From contig NZ_JAAGLT010000004.1 in NCBI RefSeq assembly GCF_010548275.1, positions 62,001 through 126,000 of the forward strand: a DNA stretch of 64,000 nucleotides, in the 5' to 3' direction. The notes beneath the pieces were generated by a model that did not search any database, was not told the DNA's origin, and worked only from the letters and a program-made list of their open reading frames with translations. The translations under genes were made by a program, and so were the position numbers. The number at the start of each line of letters is the position of its first letter. Position 1 is the stretch's first letter. Source of the DNA: Streptomyces sp. SID12488 (GTDB taxonomy: Bacteria; Actinomycetota; Actinomycetes; Streptomycetales; Streptomycetaceae). Below, piece by piece: positions 46,770 through 55,185 of the stretch.

Positions 46770-47228
46770 CGAGCCACCTCCTCCCGTCCGTCGAGCGGAC
46801 CTCGCCGTGCCCCTCTTTTCTACGGCACGGCACTGACAAATAAGACGCCCAACTCCGGTTCCGGCGCGTCGGTTTTGTGACGTTTCCGAGGCTGGGAGAA
46901 GGAGCGGGCGCCGCACCACCGTAGGCCTGTCGGCACCGTCAGCCAATCTGGTTATCCACAGGCCATGTGGACGACGGCCCGGATGCTGTGGAGAACTCCG
47001 CAAAACCTGTGCACGACCCGGTGGACAGCCCTGTGAACAAGCTTTCGCGACTTTCGACACACCGCCTCTGACCAGCGCGTTTCCCATCCACCGGCTGTGC
47101 AGAAGAAAAACTTTCCACATCGGGCCAAGATCTCCACGAGCAGCAGCCCGTGACGTGCACCTCAAGAGGGCAGGTAATAGTCCCAAGCGGATTGTGTCTC
47201 TTACCTGTGGAAGATTAGATTGGTGGTC
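46770..47228. other. Intergenic between dnaB and MATE gene, with DnaA boxes
   Basis: This 459-base divergent region is rich in TGTGGA/TCCACA words. Apart from the cluster at 46952-46995 it has weaker matches (one-base variants) at 47032-47040 and 47111-47119. No gene or RNA is evident; it should hold promoters for both flanking genes. Confidence 0.5.
46952..46995. promoter_or_regulatory. DnaA-box cluster upstream of dnaB
   Basis: TTATCCACA (46952-46960, plus), TCGTCCACA (46966-46974, minus) and TTCTCCACA (46987-46995, minus) all fit the streptomycete DnaA-box consensus and lie within 44 bases. They are about 180-225 bases upstream of dnaB, where DnaA could regulate the helicase gene or be titrated. 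Confidence 0.6.
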
Positions 47229-48566
47229 ATGACACAGGCTCCCGCTGAACCCAGGGCGACCCGTCGCCGGCACGACCGAGAGATCGTCGCACTGGCTGTC
47301 CCCGCCTTCGGCGCACTCATCGCCGAGCCTCTCTTCGTCATCGCCGACAGCGCCATCGTCGGCCACCTCGGTACAGCGCAACTCGCCGGACTCGGCATCG
47401 CCTCTGTCCTGCTCACCACAGCGGTCAGCGTCTTCGTCTTCCTCGCCTACGCCACCACGGCCGCCGTCGCCCGGCGCGTCGGCGGGGGCGATCTCCAGGC
47501 CGCCATCCGCCAGGGGGTGGACGGCATCTGGCTCGCCCTACTGCTCGGCGCCGCGGTCATCGCTATCGTCCTGCCCTCGGCTCCCGCGCTCGTGGACCTC
47601 GTCGGCGCCTCGAACACTGCGGCCCCGTACGCGGTGACCTATCTGCGGATCTCCGCGCTCGGAATTCCGGCCATGCTCGTTGTCCTCGCCTCCACCGGCG
47701 TTCTGCGCGGCCTCCAGGACACCAGAACGCCGTTGTACGTCGCCGTCGCGGGCTTCGTCGCCAACGCCGCCCTGAACGTGAGCCTCGTCTACGGCGCGGA
47801 CCTCGGCATCGCGGGTTCCGCCTGGGGCACCGTCATCGCCCAGTGGGGCATGGCGGCGGCCTACCTCACGGTCGTCGTCCGGGGCGCCCGCCGACACGGC
47901 GCCTCACTACGCCCCGACACCGCGGGGATACGGGCCTCCGCCCAGGCGGGCGCGCCGCTTCTCGTGCGTACCCTCTCCCTGCGCGCGATCCTCATGATCG
48001 CCACGGCCGTGGCCGCAAGGCTCGGCGACGCCGACGTCGCCGCACACCAGATCATCCTGTCCTTGTGGAGCCTGCTAGCTTTCGCGCTCGACGCAATCGC
48101 CATCGCAGGACAGGCCATCATCGGGCGCTATCTCGGCGCGAACGACACCAAGGGCGCCCGCGAAGCCTGCCGCCGCATGGTCGAGTGGGGTATCGCCACC
48201 GGAATCGTGCTCGGCCTGCTGGTGATCGTCAGCCGTCCGCTGTTCCTGCCGCTGTTCACCAGCGACGCCGTGGTCAGGGACACGGCGTTGCCGGCCCTGC
48301 TCATGGTCGCGCTGTCGCAACCGATCTGCGGGATCGTCTTTGTCCTGGACGGCGTACTGATGGGCGCGGGCGACGGCCCTTACCTGGCCGGGGCGATGTT
48401 GATCACACTGGCCGCCTTTGCACCGGTGGCCCTGCTCGTGCCGACTCTCGGCGGCGGCCTCACCGCCCTCTGGGGAGCGATGACGCTCATGATGACCGTC
48501 CGCATGCTGACTCTGTGGCTGCGAGCCCGTTCAGGCCGCTGGATGGTCACAGGCGCCACCCGCTGA
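47229..48566 (+). CDS. MATE family efflux transporter
   Basis: This 445-residue integral membrane protein has about twelve hydrophobic segments in two related halves and the MATE strings VPAFGALIAEPLFVIADSAIVGHLG (N-half) and SLWSLLAFALDAIAIAGQAIIGRYLGA (C-half). It resembles the DinF branch, exporting cationic compounds with sodium or proton exchange. The ATG at 47229 is used; a GTG at 47223, better spaced from GGAAG, is an alternative. It is divergent from dnaB and convergent with rplI. Confidence 0.92.
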   Translation: MTQAPAEPRATRRRHDREIVALAVPAFGALIAEPLFVIADSAIVGHLGTAQLAGLGIASVLLTTAVSVFVFLAYATTAAVARRVGGGDLQAAIRQGVDGIWLALLLGAAVIAIVLPSAPALVDLVGASNTAAPYAVTYLRISALGIPAMLVVLASTGVLRGLQDTRTPLYVAVAGFVANAALNVSLVYGADLGIAGSAWGTVIAQWGMAAAYLTVVVRGARRHGASLRPDTAGIRASAQAGAPLLVRTLSLRAILMIATAVAARLGDADVAAHQIILSLWSLLAFALDAIAIAGQAIIGRYLGANDTKGAREACRRMVEWGIATGIVLGLLVIVSRPLFLPLFTSDAVVRDTALPALLMVALSQPICGIVFVLDGVLMGAGDGPYLAGAMLITLAAFAPVALLVPTLGGGLTALWGAMTLMMTVRMLTLWLRARSGRWMVTGATR

Positions 48567-48607
48567 AGGCACTGAGAGCGCCGTACTGCCCTGCTGCGCG
48601 TCCCTCT

Positions 48608-48653
48608 GTTTCACGTGAAACATCGACACGATTTCTGCCGTTTCACGTGAAAC
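48608..48653. promoter_or_regulatory. Pair of exact parS sites
   Basis: GTTTCACGTGAAAC occurs exactly at 48608-48621 and 48640-48653, 32 bases apart (about three helical turns, so on the same DNA face). They lie between the convergent MATE and rplI genes. Confidence 0.92.
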
Positions 48654-48683
48654 ATCGGCGTGCTCAGTTCCGCTCACACAGAA

Positions 48684-48709
48684 GGGCCGCACCCCGGAGG
48701 ATGCGGCCC
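48684..48709 (-). terminator. Terminator of the rpsF-rplI operon
   Basis: GGGCCGCA (48684-48691) and TGCGGCCC (48702-48709) form an 8-base stem with a 10-base loop, directly beyond the rplI stop on the minus strand. Confidence 0.75.
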
Positions 48710-48735
48710 CACAACTGCTTCAGTGAGCGCAGCGC

Positions 48736-49182
48736 TTAGGCGGCGACGACCTCGATGTTGACCTTGGCGGCAACCTCGGGGTGCAGACGCACCGACGTCT
48801 CGTGGGCGCCGAGCGTCTTGATCGGCGCGCCCAGCTCGATGCGGCGCTTGTCGACGTCCGGGCCACCGGAAGCCTTGATCGCCGTGGCGATGTCGGCCGG
48901 GGTGACGGAACCGAAAAGACGACCGGCGTCGCCGGAGCGGACGGCCAGACGGACCTTGACGCCTTCGAGGCGGGCCTTGATGTCGTTGGCCTGCTCGATG
49001 GTCTGGATCTCGTGGATCTTGCGAGCACGACGAATCTGCTCGACGTCCTTCTCGCCACCCTTGGTCCAGCGGATCGCGAAGTTCCGCGGGATCAGGTAGT
49101 TGCGAGCGTAGCCGTCCTTGACGTCGACGACGTCGCCCGCGGCACCGAGGCCGGAGACCTCGTGGGTGAGGATGATCTTCAT
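48736..49182 (-). CDS. rplI: 50S ribosomal protein L9
   Basis: This 148-residue large-subunit protein binds 23S rRNA. The N-terminal lobe [36 protein letters not shown] is the L9 signature, and a long helix ([20 protein letters not shown] region) joins it to the C-terminal lobe ending KVNIEVVAA. Length is normal. It is the last gene of rpsF-ssb-rpsR-rplI, 18 bases after rpsR. Confidence 0.98.
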   Translation of the reverse strand: MKIILTHEVSGLGAAGDVVDVKDGYARNYLIPRNFAIRWTKGGEKDVEQIRRARKIHEIQTIEQANDIKARLEGVKVRLAVRSGDAGRLFGSVTPADIATAIKASGGPDVDKRRIELGAPIKTLGAHETSVRLHPEVAAKVNIEVVAA

Positions 49183-49200
49183 TAGTCGGTCACCCTTCCC

Positions 49201-49437
49201 TTATCGTGCGGTGGACGTGTAGGGCAGCAGCGCCATCTCACGGCTGTTCTTGACAGCCGTGGCGACGTCACGCTGGTGCTGCGTGCAGTTGCCGGTCACC
49301 CGGCGGGCACGGATCTTGCCGCGGTCGGAAATGAACTTCCGCAGCATGTTCGTGTCCTTGTAGTCCACGTACTGGACCTTGTCCTTGCAGAAAGCGCAGA
49401 CCTTCTTCTTAGGCTTGCGCACAGGCGGCTTCGCCAT
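49201..49437 (-). CDS. rpsR: 30S ribosomal protein S18
   Basis: This 78-residue small-subunit protein has the S18 core [33 protein letters not shown] and [26 protein letters not shown]. The two Cys of CAFC are retained; in other actinobacteria, S18 copies without these Cys pairs mark zinc-independent paralogues, so this is the zinc-type copy. It partners S6 in the ribosomal platform. It lies 58 bases after ssb and 18 before rplI. Confidence 0.97.
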   Translation of the reverse strand: MAKPPVRKPKKKVCAFCKDKVQYVDYKDTNMLRKFISDRGKIRARRVTGNCTQHQRDVATAVKNSREMALLPYTSTAR

Positions 49438-49495
49438 GGTGTCTCTCCTGTGTGATCAAGAAGTGTGGGTACGGCCCACCCCTCGGCCCGAAGGC

Positions 49496-50119
49496 CTAGA
49501 AGGGGGGCTCGTCCGAGTAGCCGCCACCGGAACCGCCGGAACCACCGGAGCCGCCGGAGTTTCCACCCCAGCCGCCACCACCAGCGCCACCCTGGTTGCC
49601 ACCAGCGGGAGCGCCCGTTGCCCAGGGGTCCTCAGCCGGAGCGCTGCCGCCCTGCGGAGCGCCGCCGGAGTTTCCACCCCAGCCGCCGCCCTGCTGACCG
49701 CCACCACCCTGCTGGCCGCCACCGCCACCGCTGTAACCGCCCTGGCCACCTCGGCCGGCGGCCTTGGTGACCTTGGCGGTGGCACTGCGCAGGCTGGCGC
49801 CGACCTCGTCGACGTCCAGCTCGTAGACCGTGCGCTTCTCGCCCTGCGTGGTCTCGTAGGACCGCTGCTTCAGCCGGCCCTGCACGATGACGCGCATGCC
49901 TCGCTGGAGCGACTCGGCCACGTTCTCCGCCGCCTGACGCCAGACCGAGCAGGTCAGGAACAGGCTTTCGCCGTCCTTCCACTCGTTCGTCTGCCGGTCG
50001 AAGGTGCGGGGGGTGGACGCGACACGGAACTTCGCGACCGCCGCACCCGAGGGGGTGAAGCGCAGCTCGGGGTCATCGACAAGATTGCCGACGACCGTGA
50101 TGACGGTCTCGCCTGCCAT
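49496..50119 (-). CDS. ssb: Single-stranded DNA-binding protein
   Basis: This 207-residue protein has an N-terminal OB fold ([54 protein letters not shown]), a Gly/Gln-rich linker of about 80 residues and the acidic recruitment tip DEPPF at the C-terminus. It coats single-stranded DNA and recruits replication and repair proteins. It sits in the conserved rpsF-ssb-rpsR-rplI operon, 80 bases after rpsF. Confidence 0.97.
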   Translation of the reverse strand: MAGETVITVVGNLVDDPELRFTPSGAAVAKFRVASTPRTFDRQTNEWKDGESLFLTCSVWRQAAENVAESLQRGMRVIVQGRLKQRSYETTQGEKRTVYELDVDEVGASLRSATAKVTKAAGRGGQGGYSGGGGGQQGGGGQQGGGWGGNSGGAPQGGSAPAEDPWATGAPAGGNQGGAGGGGWGGNSGGSGGSGGSGGGYSDEPPF

Positions 50120-50199
50120 AGGGGAACCTCTCGGCGGGTTTGCTGCTGGCTGCTTTTGGTGCTGCTACTCGGATTCCCGAGATCAGCTGAGCGGGAGGC

Positions 50200-50490
50200 T
50201 CAGTGGGTCTCGGGGCGGAGGACCTTGGTCCGGAGGACCGACTCGTTCAGGTTCATCTGGCGGTCGAGCTCCTTGACGACCGCAGGCTCGGCCTGCAGGT
50301 CGATGACCGAGTAGATGCCCTCGGGCTTCTTCTTGATCTCGTACGAGAGACGACGACGGCCCCAGGTGTCGACCTTCTCGACCTTTCCGTTGCCCTCACG
50401 GACGACGGAGAGGAAGTTCTCGATCAGAGGGGCGACAGCGCGCTCCTCCAGCTCGGGGTCGAGGATGACCATCACTTCGTAGTGACGCAT
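50200..50490 (-). CDS. rpsF: 30S ribosomal protein S6
   Basis: This 96-residue protein begins [21 protein letters not shown] and contains [22 protein letters not shown], diagnostic of S6, which pairs with S18. The ATG at 50490 is preceded by AAAGGAGGTGGG, an almost full anti-Shine-Dalgarno match, so it is chosen over an upstream start. It opens the ribosomal-protein/ssb operon; the promoter should lie in 50491-50753. Confidence 0.97.
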   Translation of the reverse strand: MRHYEVMVILDPELEERAVAPLIENFLSVVREGNGKVEKVDTWGRRRLSYEIKKKPEGIYSVIDLQAEPAVVKELDRQMNLNESVLRTKVLRPETH

Positions 50491-50753
50491 GTGGAACCCA
50501 CCTCCTTTGGACTCAGCGGCCACGGTCGTTCCGTGGCAGGAGGGTTGTTATGCGTACGCCACGGTATCGGCAGCCACTGACAGTCGGAGGTCTCCGAAGG
50601 GATTCCTCGTCACGGCGTGGGCAGACACCGGTGCAGACGGTACAGAGTACCCGCACTGCGCTTCCGGTTGAAATCAGGCCCCGGTGACCGTCAATCTGTA
50701 CACATCGGGTGTGTATGGCGCTACGATGCGCCGCCTTCCGCAGGAGGTGCCAC

Positions 50754-51068
50754 ATGGCACAGGCATTGCGACCCAACACCGCCGGATCTCTCTTCGCCAC
50801 CGACGGCAAGCCCCATCCGCTCCAGGACAGCCTGCTCGCTGTGACACTGGTGCTCGGACTGACGGCCTTCGTCACGGCGATGTTCCACAGTCTGCATCTG
50901 CTCAGTTCCTGGACCGGTCTGGTGGGGATCCTCACCGGCGCGTACGGACAGTTCGTCTCGGAGACGACCCGCGAACGCTTCGGGCTGATCCTGGGCCTCG
51001 GCGCCGCCGCGGTCGGCTTCTTCCTCGGCATGGCGCACGGCGGTCTCTTCGGCGGCGTGATCGGCTGA
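50754..51068 (+). CDS. Small membrane protein with three hydrophobic segments
   Basis: This 104-residue protein begins MAQALRPNTAGSLFATDGKPH and then has hydrophobic segments SLLAVTLVLGLTAFVTAMF, WTGLVGILTGAYGQFV and FGLILGLGAAAVGFFLGMAHGGLFGGVIG. The ATG at 50754 follows CAGGAGGTGCC, and the hydrophilic leader has no signal-peptide cleavage form. The family is unknown to me. It is divergent from rpsF and lies 150 bases before femX on the same strand. Confidence 0.8.
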   Translation: MAQALRPNTAGSLFATDGKPHPLQDSLLAVTLVLGLTAFVTAMFHSLHLLSSWTGLVGILTGAYGQFVSETTRERFGLILGLGAAAVGFFLGMAHGGLFGGVIG

Positions 51069-51218
51069 CGCGGACCACCCCTGGTGCCCCGGCCGAGGCA
51101 AGGCCGGGGCACAGGTGCCGTACGGCCAGTCGAGGCGCTCGCAGGGCGCAGTAGGCTTCGGCGCGAGAGCCGGAGCCCCTGTACCCATGGGGACACACCA
51201 GCCCGAGGAGCGCCCGGA

Positions 51219-52340
51219 ATGAGCCTGACCCTGAGGACGATCAGCCGTGAGCAGCATCTGGCGTACATCCAGAGCCTGCCGTCGGCGAGCCACATGCAGG
51301 TTCCGGCCTGGGCAGACGTCAAGGCGGAGTGGCGCTCCGAGAACCTCGGGTGGTTCGACGACCGGACGGGCGAGATCGTCGGCGCCGGTCTCGTGCTGTA
51401 CCGCCAGCTGCCCAAGATCAAGCGGTATCTGGCCTATCTGCCCGAGGGCCCGGTCATCAACTGGTTCGCGCCGAATCTCGACGACTGGATCCAGCCGATG
51501 CTGGCGCATCTCAAGCAGCAGGGCGCCTTCTCCGTGAAGATGGGCCCGCCGGTGATCATCCGGCGCTGGGAGGCCACGTCCATCAAGGCGGGCATCCAGA
51601 GCCCGGACGTGAAGCGGCTGCGCGACATCGAGGCCGACTTCATCGAACCGCGCGCCTTCGAGGTCGCCGACAAGCTGCGTCGTATGGGCTGGCAGCAGGG
51701 CGAGGACGGCGGGGCCGGCTTCGGCGACGTACAGCCTCGCTACGTCTACCAGGTACCGCTCGCGAACCGTTCGCTGGAAGAGGTCCACCAGAACTTCAAC
51801 CAGCTGTGGCGCCGCAACATCAAGAAGGCCGAGAAGGCCGGTGTCGAGGTGGTCCAGGGCGGTTACCAGGACCTGGAGGAGTGGCAGCGGCTGTACGAGA
51901 TCACAGCGTTGCGTGACCACTTCCGGCCCCGCCCGCTGGCGTACTTCCAACGCATGTGGACGGCCCTCAACACCGAGGACCCCAACCGCATGCGGCTCTA
52001 CTTCGCCCGTCACAACGGGGTGAACCTGGCTGCCGCGACGATGCTGATCGTCGGCGGGCACGTCTGGTACTCCTACGGCGCCTCGGACAACATCGGACGT
52101 GAGGTCCGTCCCTCGAACGCCATGCAGTGGCGAATGCTGCGCGACGCCTACGCACTGGGCGCCACCGCCTACGACCTGCGCGGCATCTCCGACTCGCTGG
52201 ACGAGACGGACCACCTCTTCGGCCTGATCCAGTTCAAGGTCGGCACGGGTGGGCAGGCTGCCGAGTATCTCGGCGAGTGGGACTTCCCGCTCAACAAGCT
52301 GCTCCACAAGGCGCTCGACATCTACATGTCGCGCCGCTGA
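51219..52340 (+). CDS. femX: FemX-type peptidoglycan branching aminoacyltransferase
   Basis: This 373-residue FemABX-family protein transfers an amino acid from aminoacyl-tRNA to the stem peptide of lipid II at the inner membrane face. In Streptomyces FemX adds the single glycine of the LL-Dpm bridge. It has two GNAT-like lobes, with QVPAWADVKAEWRSENLGWF in the first and WYSYGASDNIGREVRPSNAMQWRMLRDAYALGATAYDLRGI in the second. No membrane segment is present. The next gene is a PLP-type racemase-like protein on the same strand, suggesting a common cell-wall role. Confidence 0.92.
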   Translation: MSLTLRTISREQHLAYIQSLPSASHMQVPAWADVKAEWRSENLGWFDDRTGEIVGAGLVLYRQLPKIKRYLAYLPEGPVINWFAPNLDDWIQPMLAHLKQQGAFSVKMGPPVIIRRWEATSIKAGIQSPDVKRLRDIEADFIEPRAFEVADKLRRMGWQQGEDGGAGFGDVQPRYVYQVPLANRSLEEVHQNFNQLWRRNIKKAEKAGVEVVQGGYQDLEEWQRLYEITALRDHFRPRPLAYFQRMWTALNTEDPNRMRLYFARHNGVNLAAATMLIVGGHVWYSYGASDNIGREVRPSNAMQWRMLRDAYALGATAYDLRGISDSLDETDHLFGLIQFKVGTGGQAAEYLGEWDFPLNKLLHKALDIYMSRR

Positions 52341-52406
52341 TGTACCGGAATTCCCCTTCACACCACTGATGCACCGCAGCCACGAGAAAGGTTCCAGGTC
52401 CCGGCC

Positions 52407-53441
52407 ATGGCGCTCACGCTCTACGTCGACACCGCGCGCTGGCGTGCGCACCACAAGCACGTGTCCGAGCAGTTCCCGGGGCTCGTCCCGGTCTGCAAGG
52501 GCAACGGCTACGGCTTCGGGCACGAGCGGCTGGCGGAGGAGGCCACGCGACTGGGCTCGGACATCCTGGCCGTCGGAACGACGTACGAGGCCGCGCGGAC
52601 CAAGGACTGGTTCAGCGGGGACCTGCTGGTCCTGACGCCGTTCAGGCGGGGCGAGGAGCCCGTGCCACTGCCTGATCGCGTCATCCGCTCGGTGTCGTCG
52701 GTGGACGGGGTGCACGGCCTCGTCGGAGCCCGTGTCGTCATCGAGGTCATGTCCTCCATGAAGCGTCACGGTGTGACCGAGCAGGAACTGCCCCAGCTGC
52801 ACGCCGCCATAGAGGACGTGCGCCTCGAAGGCTTCGCGATCCATCTGCCGCTGGACCGCACCGACGGCTCGGACGCCGTGGAGGAGGTCATCGGCTGGAT
52901 GGACCGGCTGCGCGCGGCCAGGCTTCCCCTGCACACCATGTTCGTCAGCCACCTCAAGGCCGAGGACCTGGCGCGACTTCAGCAGCAGTTCCCGCAGACC
53001 CGCTTTCGCGCCCGTATCGGCACCCGGCTGTGGCTGGGCGACCACGAGGCCACGGAGTACCGCGGCGCGGTCCTGGACGTCACTCACGTGGCCAAGGGCG
53101 ACCGCTTCGGCTACCGGCAGCAGAAAGCGGCCTCGGACGGCTATCTGGTGGTCGTGGCGGGCGGTACGTCGCACGGGGTGGGCCTGGAGGCCCCCAAGGC
53201 CCTGCACGGCGTCATGCCGCGCGCCAAGGGTGTCGCCCGCGCCGGCCTCGCCACGGTCAACCGGAATCTCGCCCCGTTCGTCTGGGACGGCAAGCAGCGC
53301 TGGTTCGCCGAGCCGCCGCACATGCAGGTCTCGATCCTCTTCGTGCCCTCGGCGGACGCCCGGGAGCCGAAGGTCGGCGAGGAGCTGGTGGCCCATCTGC
53401 GCCACACCACCACGCAGTTCGACCGGATCGTCGACCGCTGA
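52407..53441 (+). CDS. Alanine racemase-like PLP protein, atypical active site
   Basis: This 344-residue protein has the fold-type III PLP barrel. The Lys of VCKGNGYGFG sits where alanine racemase binds PLP. Where Alr has its catalytic Tyr in GYADGY, this protein reads VVAGGTSHGVGLEAP, without that Tyr. It is also shorter than standard Alr. It is therefore probably not a housekeeping racemase; a decarboxylase, a different racemase or a PLP-binding regulator is possible. It lies 66 bases after femX on the same strand, so it may be a cell-wall partner. Confidence 0.85.
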   Translation: MALTLYVDTARWRAHHKHVSEQFPGLVPVCKGNGYGFGHERLAEEATRLGSDILAVGTTYEAARTKDWFSGDLLVLTPFRRGEEPVPLPDRVIRSVSSVDGVHGLVGARVVIEVMSSMKRHGVTEQELPQLHAAIEDVRLEGFAIHLPLDRTDGSDAVEEVIGWMDRLRAARLPLHTMFVSHLKAEDLARLQQQFPQTRFRARIGTRLWLGDHEATEYRGAVLDVTHVAKGDRFGYRQQKAASDGYLVVVAGGTSHGVGLEAPKALHGVMPRAKGVARAGLATVNRNLAPFVWDGKQRWFAEPPHMQVSILFVPSADAREPKVGEELVAHLRHTTTQFDRIVDR

Positions 53442-53463
53442 CCTACCTGGCGCGGGTTGCCCG

Positions 53464-53496
53464 AAAGGCCGTACACGGAGTCCGTGTACGGCCTTT
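53464..53496. terminator. Bidirectional terminator palindrome
   Basis: AAAGGCCGTACACGGA (53464-53479) and TCCGTGTACGGCCTTT (53481-53496) are perfect 16-base arms around one G, between the convergent racemase-like and GT87-like genes. The T-rich end supports intrinsic termination. Confidence 0.88.
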
Positions 53497-53523
53497 AACG
53501 TGGCGCTTCCAAGCCGCGTTCGC

Positions 53524-55041
53524 TCAGAGCGAACGTTCGTCGTCGTCCTGTACCTGCTGACTGCCCCACTCCACCTGCGGGCCGTCGAAGTGCGCGGCGT
53601 GCCGCGGCGGATGAGCCGCTGGGCCGAGTACGAAGACGTCCTGCGCGCCGTCGAGCACGCCCCCTGACGGATCGTCGTCGCCGGCCCGGCGCACCACGTC
53701 CCGCTCCGGCATGAGGATGTCCCTGACGATCACGGCGCAGAGGTACAGCGTGCCCACCAGGTGGACGCCGATGACGAATTGGTAGCCCTCGGTGGGCAGG
53801 CCTTTGTGGGCGTCTCCGCTGGTCGTGTACGCGAGGTACATCCAGATCCCCAGGAAGTACGCGACCTCGCACGCCTGCCAGATCAGGAAGTCCCGCCATT
53901 TCGGGCGAGCCAGTACGGCGAGGGGGACCAGCCACAGCACGTACTGCGGGGAGTAGACCTTGTTGGTGACGATGAACACCGCGACGATCAGGAAGGCGAG
54001 CTGGGCGAAGCGCGGACGGCGCGGGGCGGTCAGCGTGAGTGCCGCGATGCCCGCGGCCGCCGCCAGCATCAGGAGCATCGCAAAGGTGTTGACGGTCTCA
54101 GTGGTGAACGGATTGTCCGAGTGCTGGGCGAGGACCAGCCAGAATGAACCGAAGTCGACGCCCCGTTCCTGGCTGAACGTGTAGAACTTCGACCAGCCGT
54201 CGAAGGCGAAGTACATCACCGGAAGGTTCACCGCGAACCAGGCGACGACTGCTCCACCCAGCGCCTTACCGAACGGCCGCCACTTGCCCGCGCGCCAGCA
54301 CAGCAGGAGCAGGGGTCCCAGCAGCAGGAAGGGATAGAGCTTGGCGGCCGTGGCGAGCCCCAGCAGGACGCCGAAGGCGAGTGACCGGCCACGAGACCAC
54401 ATCAGCATCGCGGCGGCCGTCAGAGCGACCGCCAGCAGGTCCCAGTTGATGGTGGCGGTGAGCGCGAAGGCGGGTGCCAGAGCGACCAGCAGACCGTCCC
54501 AGGGGCGCCGCGCGTGCGTACGTGACACGCATACGACGATGATCGCCGCGCACACCATCAGCATCCCGGCGTTGACGAACCAGTACCACTGCTCCTGGTG
54601 CTGGATGGTCCCGCTGCCGGGCGTGAGCCAGGCGGCCACCTCCATGAACACACCGGTCAGCACCGGGTATTCGAGGTACTCCATGTCGCCGGAGATCTTG
54701 TCGAAGTACGGCACGAGTCCGTCGGCGAATCCGCGGCCCTGATAGAGGTGCGGAATGTCGGAGTAGCAGGCGTGCGTGTACTGCGTGCCGGCCCCGAAGA
54801 ACCAGCCGCCGTTGTAGCAGGGTGCCTTCTGGACCAGACCGAGGGCGAACATACCGATCGCCACGAGCGCGACCACTCGTACCGGAGTCCACCAGGACGC
54901 CCCCAGTAGGGCACGCCGTCCGATGGGGCCGCCGATCAGCTCACTGCCGGCCACGGCGATCTCGTCGTCCCTGGTCGGCCGTACCGGGTCCTGCTCGCGC
55001 ACGCTCGCTTGCGTCGTCTCTGCACTGGGCATGGGCGACAT
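53524..55041 (-). CDS. GT87-like (DUF2029) polytopic glycosyltransferase
   Basis: This 505-residue membrane protein has about ten hydrophobic segments after a cytoplasmic leader of about 60 residues, and a hydrophilic C-terminal tail of about 60 residues. Acidic loops before and after the second segment (ACYSDIPHLYQGRGFADG and DKISGDMEYLEYPVLTGVFMEV) match the GT-C style of GT87 mannosyl/arabinosyltransferases that use polyprenyl-phosphate sugars. The ATG at 55041 (MSPMPSAETT) is used; the second ATG at 55032 is possible. The sugar and acceptor are unknown. Confidence 0.82.
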   Translation of the reverse strand: MSPMPSAETTQASVREQDPVRPTRDDEIAVAGSELIGGPIGRRALLGASWWTPVRVVALVAIGMFALGLVQKAPCYNGGWFFGAGTQYTHACYSDIPHLYQGRGFADGLVPYFDKISGDMEYLEYPVLTGVFMEVAAWLTPGSGTIQHQEQWYWFVNAGMLMVCAAIIVVCVSRTHARRPWDGLLVALAPAFALTATINWDLLAVALTAAAMLMWSRGRSLAFGVLLGLATAAKLYPFLLLGPLLLLCWRAGKWRPFGKALGGAVVAWFAVNLPVMYFAFDGWSKFYTFSQERGVDFGSFWLVLAQHSDNPFTTETVNTFAMLLMLAAAAGIAALTLTAPRRPRFAQLAFLIVAVFIVTNKVYSPQYVLWLVPLAVLARPKWRDFLIWQACEVAYFLGIWMYLAYTTSGDAHKGLPTEGYQFVIGVHLVGTLYLCAVIVRDILMPERDVVRRAGDDDPSGGVLDGAQDVFVLGPAAHPPRHAAHFDGPQVEWGSQQVQDDDERSL

Positions 55042-55104
55042 CCTGCCGTACGCACCTAGGAACACGCCGAGGGCCGCCGCACCTGGTCGGTGCAACGGCC
55101 CCAT

Positions 55105-55150
55105 GTTTCACGTGAAACAACGTGAATCGGATCGGTGTTTCACGTGAAAC
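55105..55150. promoter_or_regulatory. Pair of exact parS sites
   Basis: GTTTCACGTGAAAC occurs at 55105-55118 and 55137-55150, again 32 bases apart. They lie between the PBP gene's end and the GT87-like gene's start, both on the minus strand. The second site is extended by GGT/ACC to a 20-base palindrome, which may serve the PBP transcript end. Confidence 0.92.
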
Positions 55151-55185
55151 ACCCGCGCTGGGCGCTGTTTCGGCGAACCGCTCGG

